Shown here one piece after another: positions 25,146 through 33,819 of a stretch of 64,000 bases of DNA. Every line of letters begins with the position of its first letter. The first letter of the stretch is position 1. Location of the stretch: positions 1,612,001-1,676,000 of the forward strand of contig NZ_CP049715.1 of NCBI RefSeq assembly GCF_011082725.1. Reading direction: 5' to 3'. The position numbers and the translations under genes were made by a program. The stretch is from Apibacter sp. B3706. Its GTDB lineage: Bacteria > Bacteroidota > Bacteroidia > Flavobacteriales > Weeksellaceae. The notes beneath the pieces were generated by a model that saw only the letters and a list, made by a program, of their open reading frames with translations, was not told the origin of the DNA and did not search any database.

Positions 25146-26132
25146 ATGAAATTATATTGTTTTACCATCATATTACTAATTAGTTTACTAAGTTGTAAGA
25201 AAGAAGATAACAAAAAAATAAATGCTTTACCTGAAAAAAATGTTACTAATGTTACTTCTATTTCAGACACAACCGGCACACATCATAATAATTCAATAGA
25301 TACTACTATTCATCACGGTAAAAAAGATTCTTTAACTAAACCTGCTCAACCTAATAACAAAAATTCTTATAAATCAGACAGTGTCTCTAAGAAAAATAAA
25401 GATCAAGATAAATTTGCCGAAACAAAACATAATCATAAAGGAATCGTAAAAGATTCCTCGGATAAATACTATATTTATTTATCCTTAGATGATGGTCCTC
25501 AATTACCGGGCACGCATAATTGTAAAACTATCTTGGAAAAATACAATGTTAGAGCTACTTTTTTCATGATAGGTGTTCACAATACAGGAATAGTAAGAGA
25601 ACAACTAGTGGACTCCATAAACAATAATCCATTATTTATCGTTTGCAATCATAGTGATACCCATGCTAATAATAAATATAGTTTATTTTATAAGAATGCT
25701 AAAAGTGCTCTACAGGATTTTTTAAGAGCTGAAAGTAAATTAAATCTTAAACATAAAATAGCTCGACTTCCCGGTAGAAATACCTGGGCGGTTAATCATC
25801 AGATTAAAGGCGAATCTTCTGCGTTCAATGTTGCCAAAAAACTCGATTCTATAGGTTATTTTGTATATGGTTGGGATTTGGAATGGAGATTTGTTCATAG
25901 TAACATTCCGGTTGAAAGTGCTACTGAAATGATAAAAAAAGTTAAAAATACTTTGAAAAACGGTAGAACACATAGTCCTAATTCCATAGTAATTCTAGTT
26001 CATGACAGAATGTTTGATAAACCGCAATATGCAGATTCTTTACAGAAATTTATTTCTGTATTGAAAAGCGATAAACATTACATATTTGAAACTCTTGATA
26101 AATACCCTGTTTTATCTTTAGAAAAAAATTAA
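25146..26132 (+). CDS. Lipoprotein polysaccharide deacetylase (NodB domain)
   Basis: A 328-residue exported enzyme of carbohydrate esterase family 4, removing acetyl groups from N-acetyl sugars of peptidoglycan or another glycan. The lipobox is LLSC (Cys17). A disordered Lys/Asn/Ser/Thr-rich linker spans residues 20-105 and holds His-rich patches (THHNNS, IHHGKK). The NodB motifs follow: LSLDDGPQ (Asp115-Asp116), CNHSDTHANN (metal His169 and His173), ARLPGRNTW, GWDLEWR and ILVHDR. All catalytic residues are present. The gene is monocistronic, and neighbours give no hint of the substrate. Confidence 0.85.
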   Translation: MKLYCFTIILLISLLSCKKEDNKKINALPEKNVTNVTSISDTTGTHHNNSIDTTIHHGKKDSLTKPAQPNNKNSYKSDSVSKKNKDQDKFAETKHNHKGIVKDSSDKYYIYLSLDDGPQLPGTHNCKTILEKYNVRATFFMIGVHNTGIVREQLVDSINNNPLFIVCNHSDTHANNKYSLFYKNAKSALQDFLRAESKLNLKHKIARLPGRNTWAVNHQIKGESSAFNVAKKLDSIGYFVYGWDLEWRFVHSNIPVESATEMIKKVKNTLKNGRTHSPNSIVILVHDRMFDKPQYADSLQKFISVLKSDKHYIFETLDKYPVLSLEKN

Positions 26133-26259
26133 TTATACTTTTTCGATAAGATTTTTAAATAAATGTTTGTTGAAAAATTAGTAGTGGATTTTAGTATTAA
26201 TTGTATTTAAATTTTAAAAATTGTTTATTTTTAGTACTAAATACTTTTATAAGGATTTT

Positions 26260-26826
26260 TTATTTTCCGTTATATTGATTCATAGTATTATTTAAACCTG
26301 AAAAAATAAAGGATAGTATTGCATCTGTACTAATATCGATTCTTTCATTAAGAACTTTTTTTTCTTCTTCGTTCCACTCCCCTAGAACATATTCAATTTG
26401 TTTACCTTTTACATAGTTATTACCGATTCCAAAACGAAATCGCGGGTATTGTTGCGTTTGTAACTTTTCTTCGATACTTCTCAATCCATTATGTCCCGCA
26501 CTGCTTCCTTTGGATTTTATACGAATAGTACCAAATGGTAGGCTTAAATCATCACAAATAATTAAACAATTCTCGAGCTTTATTTTTTCTTTTGTAACCC
26601 AATAGTTAACTGAATTACCGCTTAAATTCATATAAGTATCAGGCTTTAGTATAAAAGTTTTTCTGCCTTTATATGAAGTTTCACAAACTTGACCGAAATT
26701 TTGTGCTTTAAAACTACCTCCAAGTTTTTCAACTAGTCTATCAACCAGTAAAAAACCTATATTATGCCGAGTATTGCTATATTTTTCTCCTATATTTCCT
26801 AAGCCTACAATCAGGTATTTATTCAT
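26260..26826 (-). CDS. pth: Peptidyl-tRNA hydrolase
   Basis: An essential esterase that releases peptides from stalled peptidyl-tRNA so the tRNA can be reused. The 188-residue protein shows LIVGLGNIGEKYSNTRHNIGF with the catalytic His (near residue 20), KPDTYMNLSGNSV (substrate Asn), CDDLSLPFGTIRIKSKGSSAGHNGLRSIE (Asp, His-Asn) and RFRFGIG. It is the last gene of the mfd cluster on the minus strand, 37 bases after the glycosyltransferase gene. It lies beside the convergent deacetylase gene with no clear shared terminator. Confidence 0.95.
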   Translation of the reverse strand: MNKYLIVGLGNIGEKYSNTRHNIGFLLVDRLVEKLGGSFKAQNFGQVCETSYKGRKTFILKPDTYMNLSGNSVNYWVTKEKIKLENCLIICDDLSLPFGTIRIKSKGSSAGHNGLRSIEEKLQTQQYPRFRFGIGNNYVKGKQIEYVLGEWNEEEKKVLNERIDISTDAILSFIFSGLNNTMNQYNGK

Positions 26827-26863
26827 AAAATTTCGATTTTTGTCGTACTACTATAAGAAAAAA

Positions 26864-27601
26864 TCAGTATTTTTTCTTATAGTATTTTTTTATTCTTAAA
26901 AGTTCAAAAGGAAGTTTTAAAGAATAAGAAAATTTAACTTTGGAATCTCCCACATCTCTCCAGGCTTCTAGAGGGATTTCTTTTGCTCTCTTTTCAACAT
27001 TTTCTTTACCAACTATATTCATGAATTTAAAGAAAATTTCAATATCAAAACTCCAATTTGATATAAACGGATCAGCAAATATCTTTTTAGCTATATCTTG
27101 AGAGAATGCTTTAGCTCCGCATTGAGTATCATAAACCGGTAAATCCAACATGGTACTGGATAAGGTAGCAAAAATTCTTCCAATTAAATGACGGTGCAAT
27201 TTTCTTTTTATTTGCGAACCGATTCTTCTGACTCTTGATCCGAATACAAAAATAATATTTTCGTTCATGTATGAACATATACGACTATATTCTTCAACAG
27301 AAGTAGCTAAATCAGCATCTAAATATCCTAAAATATCAAAATTTTTCCACGTAAAAGCTTCATTGATCCCGGTAAAAATTGCTGCTGCTTTCCCTGCATT
27401 TTGCTTTTTATCAACAACTAAAACTTTATCTGGGAATTTTTGATACAATTCATTTAATATTTTTAATGTTTGATCCGAGCTGCCATCATTTACAAAACAA
27501 AATGAAAGATTATTTTCTTCTGCTAAACTTTTTTCAAATTCTTTGATAGGCAACCTGAATTCTTCATTATAACAAGGAACAACTACACAATTAGTTTTCA
27601 T
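26864..27601 (-). CDS. Family 2 glycosyltransferase (DPM/DPG synthase-like)
   Basis: A 245-residue GT-A fold enzyme likely transferring a hexose from a nucleotide sugar to polyprenyl phosphate. The start VVVPCYNEEFRLP and FVNDGSSDQT hold the first Asp; GYLDADLATSVEEY is the DxD-type motif; DTQCGAKAFSQ and NWSFDIEIF are typical of the dolichyl-phosphate glucosyltransferase group. There are no membrane helices. It follows the polytopic membrane protein gene by 21 bases. A donor-lipid synthase next to a GT-C-like membrane protein suggests a two-step glycan modification, but that pairing is inference. Confidence 0.85.
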   Translation of the reverse strand: MKTNCVVVPCYNEEFRLPIKEFEKSLAEENNLSFCFVNDGSSDQTLKILNELYQKFPDKVLVVDKKQNAGKAAAIFTGINEAFTWKNFDILGYLDADLATSVEEYSRICSYMNENIIFVFGSRVRRIGSQIKRKLHRHLIGRIFATLSSTMLDLPVYDTQCGAKAFSQDIAKKIFADPFISNWSFDIEIFFKFMNIVGKENVEKRAKEIPLEAWRDVGDSKVKFSYSLKLPFELLRIKKYYKKKY

Positions 27602-27622
27602 GATTTATATATTATATATTAA

Positions 27623-29008
27623 TTATTTAATTATGATCGCTTTTTTATTAAAATATTCTGCCATGGTCGCATTATAAAAATGTTTTGGATCATGGCTTAA
27701 ATCAGAATGATATATAATTCGTGGCTTTGTTTGAATTGGTAATAAGTATATAGTATCTTTCTTAGACTTTTGAATAATCTCATATCTTTCATGAACTTCT
27801 TCTTTATATTTTTGGGCTTTACCACTAACGATATCATCGTATGAATTAAAAATATTATTGCTTAAATCATATACTTCATTATCTCTAATGGCAAAAATAT
27901 AACCTAAAACTAAAATTAGCAAAGAAATATTTAGTAAAAAATGTGGCACATGTATTTTACTGATGAAAGGTTCTCTGATTAATTTGCAACATACAACCAT
28001 TAAAAGAATCAAAATACTTAAAAAGATTACATTGACCGTGCGTAGTGGCGGATAACTTCCTAAAGTATATATACTTGGAAAGCATCCGATAAATATCATA
28101 AGTAAAAATAAAAGTATATAAAAATAATAAGGAAGTGAAAGTAAGGGAAATTTCAATTTTTGTAATGGTTTTCTAAAGCTGTAGAAAGCCAAAAATATAA
28201 TAAAAAATGAAAGGGCTGCATATCTAATAATTATCACTGTCGTTTTTCTAAGAGATCTTAAAATAATTTCCGAAAAGGAATAAGGATTAAACACGGAATG
28301 AGAACGTTCGTGATTTCCCGGTGCGATTAATATAAAAATCGTTAACAGGACAGTCCAAAGTAATAGATAAAAATATATTGTAAATAATTTTCTAGTTTTA
28401 AAAAAGTTATAAGTAAACAATAAGAAATTAAAGATCAGCAGATAAATCATGGATATTTCATTACAGCCTATAATAAGAAATATCAATAAATAGAGAAATA
28501 CATTCCTTAATTTTAATTGTTCGGTACTCTTAGCACAAAATCCTATATAAAATAGAAATAATATATTGCCCAAATGATAGGTAGCAGAACCAGAAAGCCA
28601 ATAAAAGGCTGAATTAATCCCGGGTAATTGAAATATATAAATAAAAGAAAATAACGAGGCTAGTTTAACAGATAAGATCTTATCTTTTACCAGCTGATAA
28701 AACATAAAATAGGAAGCAAAGATAAAAAGCACGATCATCAACACAGAAATCATTCTATATCCTAAGAAACTTCCCCAATGGATGGGATCTGTAATTAAAA
28801 CCGCAGTAGCTGTATATCTACTCCCCCAATGCATATATTCATAATATTCTATACCCAAAAAAGTATCTTTATTTAATTTTATAGCGTAATTAAAATCATC
28901 CGCCGAAGGTTCATTAAAAAAAGAAAGATATAGCAATGGAAGGGTTGCCACAAATAATAATAGGATAATGAGTTTATCAAAAATACTAAATGTGCGCGAT
29001 TGACTCAT
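27623..29008 (-). CDS. Polytopic membrane protein, DUF6056-like, possible GT-C
   Basis: A 461-residue protein with about ten to twelve hydrophobic helices and few charged loops. The first loop has FFNEPSADDFNYA, an acidic pair right after helix 1 as in GT-C glycosyltransferases, then HWGSRYTATAVL and a late periplasmic tail (about 385-461). I recall this pattern as the DUF6056 group, proteins often found in surface-polysaccharide loci. It sits 68 bases after mfd and 21 bases before the GT2 gene, so it likely uses the lipid-linked sugar made by that enzyme. The enzymatic role is not established. Confidence 0.65.
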   Translation of the reverse strand: MSQSRTFSIFDKLIILLLFVATLPLLYLSFFNEPSADDFNYAIKLNKDTFLGIEYYEYMHWGSRYTATAVLITDPIHWGSFLGYRMISVLMIVLFIFASYFMFYQLVKDKILSVKLASLFSFIYIFQLPGINSAFYWLSGSATYHLGNILFLFYIGFCAKSTEQLKLRNVFLYLLIFLIIGCNEISMIYLLIFNFLLFTYNFFKTRKLFTIYFYLLLWTVLLTIFILIAPGNHERSHSVFNPYSFSEIILRSLRKTTVIIIRYAALSFFIIFLAFYSFRKPLQKLKFPLLSLPYYFYILLFLLMIFIGCFPSIYTLGSYPPLRTVNVIFLSILILLMVVCCKLIREPFISKIHVPHFLLNISLLILVLGYIFAIRDNEVYDLSNNIFNSYDDIVSGKAQKYKEEVHERYEIIQKSKKDTIYLLPIQTKPRIIYHSDLSHDPKHFYNATMAEYFNKKAIIIK

Positions 29009-29076
29009 GTAATACGTATAAAATAAAATATTGGATAATAAATGCGAAGATACATTTTTTTTGATACGATTTCCTG

Positions 29077-32000
29077 CTATTCATCGATAAATGCATGAAT
29101 TCTTTCCAAAAAATAAAGTACATCGTCTATTTTCAATATCTTGTCTTTTCTTAAATAAAGCTGTAAATTATCATGTACGTTTTTTTGTTTTAATGAAGCA
29201 TCAGAAGGGTTATTTTGTAAATATTCCAGAACTTTCTTAAAAGTATCTGATTGATAATATTTAGATTGAGCGTTAATTGGAAAATAGGCCAACAAAACAT
29301 TATTTTTAATTAATAATTTTTCAAATCCAATATATTTGGAAATCCATTTTAACTTAACACTCTTTAATAAATCTTGAGTTTGATCAGGTAATTTGCCAAA
29401 ACGATCTATAAGCTCGTTTTTAAAATTGGTAAGTTCTTCTTCCTTAGTAATTTCAGATAATTTTTGATAAAGTGAAAATCGTTCTTCTACCTTATTTACA
29501 TATTGATCGGGTATTAATAATTCAAAATCGGTATCAATTTGTACATCTGTAATAAATTCCTTCTTCTCGTTTTCTTCAACAAACAAATCTGAAAATTCAT
29601 CTTCTTTTAATTCTTCTATAGCTTCATTTAAAATTTGTTGGTAAGCCTCAAATCCGATTTCTGCAAAAAAACCGCTTTGCTCAGCACCTAACAAATCACC
29701 GGCTCCTCGTATTTCCAAATCTTTCATGGCTATATTAAACCCGGAACCCAGATCTGAAAATTGTTCTATTGCTTGTAAACGCTTTCTGGCTTCGGATGTG
29801 ATAACGTCTAAAGGCGGAGTGATGAGATAACAAAAAGCTTTTCGATTGGATCTTCCTACCCGCCCCCTCATTTGATGTAAATCTGCTAAACCGAATCTTT
29901 GAGCATCATTAATAAAAATAGTATTTGCATTTGGAACATCTAAACCGGATTCAATAATTGTAGTTGAAATTAAGACATCGTAATTCCCCTCCATAAAGTC
30001 AATCATAATTTTCTCAAGTTTCTTTCCCTCCATTTGGCCATGTCCAATAGCCACTCGGGCCATAGGCACCAAACGCTTAATCATCCCTGCGAGTACATCC
30101 AAATTTTCAATTCTATTATTGATAAATAATATTTGTCCTTCTCTGTTTAATTCATAAATGATGGCATCACGGATTTGTTCTTCATTAAAACCAATAAGTT
30201 GAGTCTGAACGGGCTGTCTATTGGGAGGCGGAGTCTTAATAACAGACATATCGCGAGCCGCCATTAAAGAAAATTGTAAAGTTCTGGGGATTGGAGTGGC
30301 GGTTAACGTTAACGTATCTACCGTTGTTTTTAATGTCTTTAATTTATCTTTTACGGATACGCCGAATTTATGCTCTTCATCAATAATTAATAAGCCTAAA
30401 TCTTTAAAAACGACATCCTTACCGATAAGTTGATGAGTCCCTATAATAATATCAATTTTTCCATCGGCAAGAGATTTGATTATTTCTTTTTTTTGTCCGG
30501 CAGTTTTAAATCGATTTAAATATTCAATACGTACAGGAAAATCTTTTAGTCTGGACATAAAAGTTTTATAGTGTTGCAAAGCCAATATGGTGGTCGGAAC
30601 CATAATAGCGCTTTGTTTTCCATCTGTAGCCGCTTTAAAAGCTGCCCTTATGGCAATTTCCGTTTTACCAAATCCTACATCCCCACAAATAAGCCTATCC
30701 ATAGCAATAGGTTTTTCCATGTCGCTTTTAACGTCTTGGGTAGCTTTTTCTTGATCCGGAGTATCTTCATACATAAAAGAGGCTTCCAGTTCATTTTGTA
30801 AATATCCGTCGGGTGAAAAAGAAAATCCTTTCTTAGTTTTTCTGTCAGCATAAAGTTTTATAAGGTCAAAAGCAACTTCCTTAACTTTTCTTTTTGCCTT
30901 ATTCTTAAGGTTTTTCCACGCTGCCGATCCCAATTGGTTAAGAGTAACTTCTGCGCCTTCTTTTCCTGAAAATTTTGAGATTTTATGCAAGGAATGGATA
31001 TTTACATATAAGATGTCATTATTTTTATATACCAGTTTGATGGTTTCTTGTAACTTATCATCATTTTTAATTTTCACCAATCCCATAAATTTACCGATCC
31101 CGTGATCAATATGGGTTACATAATCTCCCACTTTCAAGTCTGTTAACTCTTTAAGTGTTAGGGATTCCGACTTAGAAAATGAATTTCGTAAATTATATCG
31201 GTGATATCTTTCGAAAATTTGATGATCTGTATAAATTAGAAATTTAGAATTATGATCTATAAATCCTTTACTTACATTAGCATGAAAACCTATAAAAGGC
31301 ACTTCTTTTTCAATTTCTGAAAAAATATCTTGTAATCTGCTTTCCTGTTTTTCGGATTGAAACGCAATGTAATTCTTATAATGTGATTTTTCTTTTTCAA
31401 GCAAATCTTGCCCTAACAAATCAAATTGTTTATGAAAACTCGGTTGCTCTGTTTGATCCAGCCGTACTGTTTTAAATTCATTAAAATAAGGGATTGAGGA
31501 GAATTCAATAAATGAATTCTGAACTATTTTAGAAATAAGCTCATGGGATTGTATATAAAGCTCTTTAGGCTCACTGCGTTTTATATTTTGCGATAAGGTA
31601 GCATAAACCTCTTCTGCCTTTGAAAATTTTTTTTCAATATTAGCTAAAGTCAAAGAAAAATCTTTACTTATAAATATAGTGTCCGAAGGCAGATAATCTA
31701 AAAATGAAACTTTCATAGTTTCTCTGTGCGAATGATCTATATTGGGAACAATCATAAATTCATCAACCTTTTCTTCGGAAAGTTGAGTGTCAATATTAAA
31801 TTTACGTATAGTTTCCACTTCGTTACCAAAAAGACCTATACGATAGGGTTTTTCATCAGAATAGGAGAAAACATCTACTATCCCTCCCCTTACAGAAAAT
31901 TCACCGGGTTGAGTTACAAAATCGGTTCGTTTAAAATGAAAACTGAAAAGCGTTTCATTAAGGAAATCTGCATCAATCTTTTCACCTGTTTTTATTTTAA

Positions 32001-32442
32001 AACTAATCGAATGTAATTCAGATTTAGTAATTATTTTTTCAGATAAAGCATCAGCATAAGTAATTATAATTTTGGGATTTTGCATTTGCGTGATGCTGTT
32101 AATCACTTCCGTTCTTAAAACCACATTGGCGTTTTGGACTTCCTCAATCTGATAGGGAGTTAAATGAGAGGTAGGATAAAACAAAACTGTATCTTTTCCG
32201 AATATATCTTCGATTTCATTCAAAGCATACGCTGCTTCTTCTTTATCGGAAAAGAGTAACAATACCGTTTTTTTCAAAGAATTATATAAATAACTGCTGT
32301 AAATGTTAAGGTAGGAACCTGCCGCACCTAATACAGATAGTTTTATGATACTTTTTTCTTCTAAAAAAATGGATACTTCCGAATCTAAAATACTCTTTTT
32401 TAAAAGCGGAAAAATTGAGTGTATAATGGAATTTGTTTTCAA
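29077..32442 (-). CDS. mfd: Transcription-repair coupling factor
   Basis: A DNA translocase that removes RNA polymerase stalled at lesions and recruits UvrA. The 1121-residue protein has an N-terminal UvrB-like region (TSHLTPYQIEE near 100; PGEFSVRGGIVDVFS near 180), the RNA-polymerase-interacting CarD-like module (KVGDYVTHIDHGIGKFMGL) and the translocase motor: GDVGFGKTEIA (Walker A), DEEHKFGV (DExH), LTLTATPIPRTL, GRVGRSNRKA and GAGDLLGAEQSG. The TRCF C-terminal domain follows. Translation probably begins at TTG 32442; there is no upstream ATG in frame before a stop. It leads a minus-strand run with the membrane protein, GT2 and pth genes. Confidence 0.95.
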   Translation of the reverse strand: MKTNSIIHSIFPLLKKSILDSEVSIFLEEKSIIKLSVLGAAGSYLNIYSSYLYNSLKKTVLLLFSDKEEAAYALNEIEDIFGKDTVLFYPTSHLTPYQIEEVQNANVVLRTEVINSITQMQNPKIIITYADALSEKIITKSELHSISFKIKTGEKIDADFLNETLFSFHFKRTDFVTQPGEFSVRGGIVDVFSYSDEKPYRIGLFGNEVETIRKFNIDTQLSEEKVDEFMIVPNIDHSHRETMKVSFLDYLPSDTIFISKDFSLTLANIEKKFSKAEEVYATLSQNIKRSEPKELYIQSHELISKIVQNSFIEFSSIPYFNEFKTVRLDQTEQPSFHKQFDLLGQDLLEKEKSHYKNYIAFQSEKQESRLQDIFSEIEKEVPFIGFHANVSKGFIDHNSKFLIYTDHQIFERYHRYNLRNSFSKSESLTLKELTDLKVGDYVTHIDHGIGKFMGLVKIKNDDKLQETIKLVYKNNDILYVNIHSLHKISKFSGKEGAEVTLNQLGSAAWKNLKNKAKRKVKEVAFDLIKLYADRKTKKGFSFSPDGYLQNELEASFMYEDTPDQEKATQDVKSDMEKPIAMDRLICGDVGFGKTEIAIRAAFKAATDGKQSAIMVPTTILALQHYKTFMSRLKDFPVRIEYLNRFKTAGQKKEIIKSLADGKIDIIIGTHQLIGKDVVFKDLGLLIIDEEHKFGVSVKDKLKTLKTTVDTLTLTATPIPRTLQFSLMAARDMSVIKTPPPNRQPVQTQLIGFNEEQIRDAIIYELNREGQILFINNRIENLDVLAGMIKRLVPMARVAIGHGQMEGKKLEKIMIDFMEGNYDVLISTTIIESGLDVPNANTIFINDAQRFGLADLHQMRGRVGRSNRKAFCYLITPPLDVITSEARKRLQAIEQFSDLGSGFNIAMKDLEIRGAGDLLGAEQSGFFAEIGFEAYQQILNEAIEELKEDEFSDLFVEENEKKEFITDVQIDTDFELLIPDQYVNKVEERFSLYQKLSEITKEEELTNFKNELIDRFGKLPDQTQDLLKSVKLKWISKYIGFEKLLIKNNVLLAYFPINAQSKYYQSDTFKKVLEYLQNNPSDASLKQKNVHDNLQLYLRKDKILKIDDVLYFLERIHAFIDE

Positions 32443-32557
32443 AACAAAGTAAAGGTACGAATTTTGTTAATAATTTATTTAATCACTTATTTAACCAATC
32501 AACATATAATTTTTGTATTTTATTTTTTATATTTAATTAATTAAAAATTTAATATGA

Positions 32558-33418
32558 ATGAAAGATAAAAAAATAGTAATATTAATCCATGCTCATAAAA
32601 ATCTTGAATGTTTAAATAAATTGATAAAATCACTAGTTTATGATAATTTTGTTATCTATGTCAACTTAGATAAAAAATCCGACATTAATCCACAACAAAT
32701 TGATTCTAGCGCTATTTTAGTAAAAAAAAGAGTAAATGTAACTTGGGGAGAATATTCCATAGTCAATCAAACGTTACATTCACTTCAACAAATTGTGGAT
32801 GAACAAGAAGATTTTTCTCATGTTCTACTAATTTCCGGTCAAGATTATCCAATAAAAAGCAATCAATATATTGATGATTTTTTTAAAAAATATAAGGAGA
32901 TTAGTTTTATTGAGTGCTTGTTAATTACTGAAAGCAATAAATATAAACCTTATATATGGAGATATGATCGAAGGCATTATCCCGCGAATCGAATTTTAGA
33001 AAGAAAAATCCATACGGCATATAAATTAGCTTATAAATTTATTACGGGAAAAGAATATAAAATCAAAATGATTCACAATCTTACCCCCTATTGGGGTAGT
33101 CAATGGTGGAATCTATCCAAAGAAGCAGTATATTATTCACTTGAATTTGCAAAAAACAAAAAAATAACTACTTTTTTTACTACAACCTGGTGTTCAGACG
33201 AGGTTTTCTTTCAAGTTTTATTGATGAATTCAAATTTGAAAGATAAAATTATAAATAAGAATTTCAGGTATATAGATTGGACTAATTGCATTAATAGTCC
33301 GAGAGTATTAAGTGAAGAAGATTTTAATAAGATTATTGACTCCGATAATTTATTTTGCAGAAAAATTGATAAAGAAATATCCGATTCTTTAGTTGAAAAA
33401 TTAGAAAATAGAAGATAA
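32558..33418 (+). CDS. Core-2/I-branching (GT14)-like glycosyltransferase
   Basis: A 286-residue cytoplasmic enzyme resembling the Branch family. The opening VILIHAHKNLECLNKLIKSL, then VYVNLDKKS-like and VTWGEYSIVNQTLHSLQQI, the LLISGQDYPIKS motif (highly characteristic) and WSLSKEAV-type sequence (WWNLSKEAVYYSL), plus WCSDEVFFQVLL, match bacterial relatives. It would transfer a sugar, possibly GlcNAc or xylose, to a surface glycan; donor and acceptor cannot be read. The HExxH protein gene starts 3 bases after its stop, so the two are translated together. Confidence 0.82.
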   Translation: MKDKKIVILIHAHKNLECLNKLIKSLVYDNFVIYVNLDKKSDINPQQIDSSAILVKKRVNVTWGEYSIVNQTLHSLQQIVDEQEDFSHVLLISGQDYPIKSNQYIDDFFKKYKEISFIECLLITESNKYKPYIWRYDRRHYPANRILERKIHTAYKLAYKFITGKEYKIKMIHNLTPYWGSQWWNLSKEAVYYSLEFAKNKKITTFFTTTWCSDEVFFQVLLMNSNLKDKIINKNFRYIDWTNCINSPRVLSEEDFNKIIDSDNLFCRKIDKEISDSLVEKLENRR

Positions 33419-33421
33419 TAA

Positions 33422-33748
33422 ATGGTTATATATTTTCCCTATATATTTTATGGTGATTTTCAAGGAATTACTATATTCCCGTTTATTTTTATACGCTATA
33501 AACATTTAAAAAAGAATAAAATATTAATCAATCACGAAAGAATACACCTAAGACAGCAACTTGAAATGCTTTGGGTCTTTTTCTTTATTTTTTATATCGC
33601 TGAATTTATAGTAAATCTAGTAAAATATAAAAATGCGTCTATCGCTTACAGTGAAATCAGTTTTGAAAAGGAGGCATATGCCAATGAATTTAACTTAGAA
33701 TACTTAAAAAAAAGGAAGTTTTGGGCTTTTATGAATTATATAAATTAA
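33422..33748 (+). CDS. Small membrane protein with HExxH motif
   Basis: A 108-residue protein with hydrophobic stretches near residues 1-25 and 48-66. Between them NHERIHLRQQLEMLW contains a HExxH zinc site (His38, Glu39, His42). A downstream FEKEAYANE (Glu82, Glu84) could give the third gluzincin ligand, as in minimal metallopeptidases. I recall similar unnamed proteins in Bacteroidota with the same HE-x-IH, AY-x-x-ISFE and KEAYANE pattern. It may be a membrane peptidase or an inactive relative. It is coupled to the GT14-like gene by a 3-base gap and ends at a bidirectional terminator. Confidence 0.65.
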   Translation: MVIYFPYIFYGDFQGITIFPFIFIRYKHLKKNKILINHERIHLRQQLEMLWVFFFIFYIAEFIVNLVKYKNASIAYSEISFEKEAYANEFNLEYLKKRKFWAFMNYIN

Positions 33749-33763
33749 CAAATATAAATATGT

Positions 33764-33801
33764 AAAAAGCAGACCCAATTAAATTGAATCTGCCTCTTTT
33801 T
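33764..33801. terminator. Bidirectional terminator between convergent genes
   Basis: GCAGA and TCTGC flank an AATT-rich inner hairpin, with A and T runs on the outer sides. It serves the HExxH gene from the left and the alpha/beta hydrolase gene from the right. Confidence 0.65.
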
Positions 33802-33819
33802 ACAATTAATTTAAAAAAA

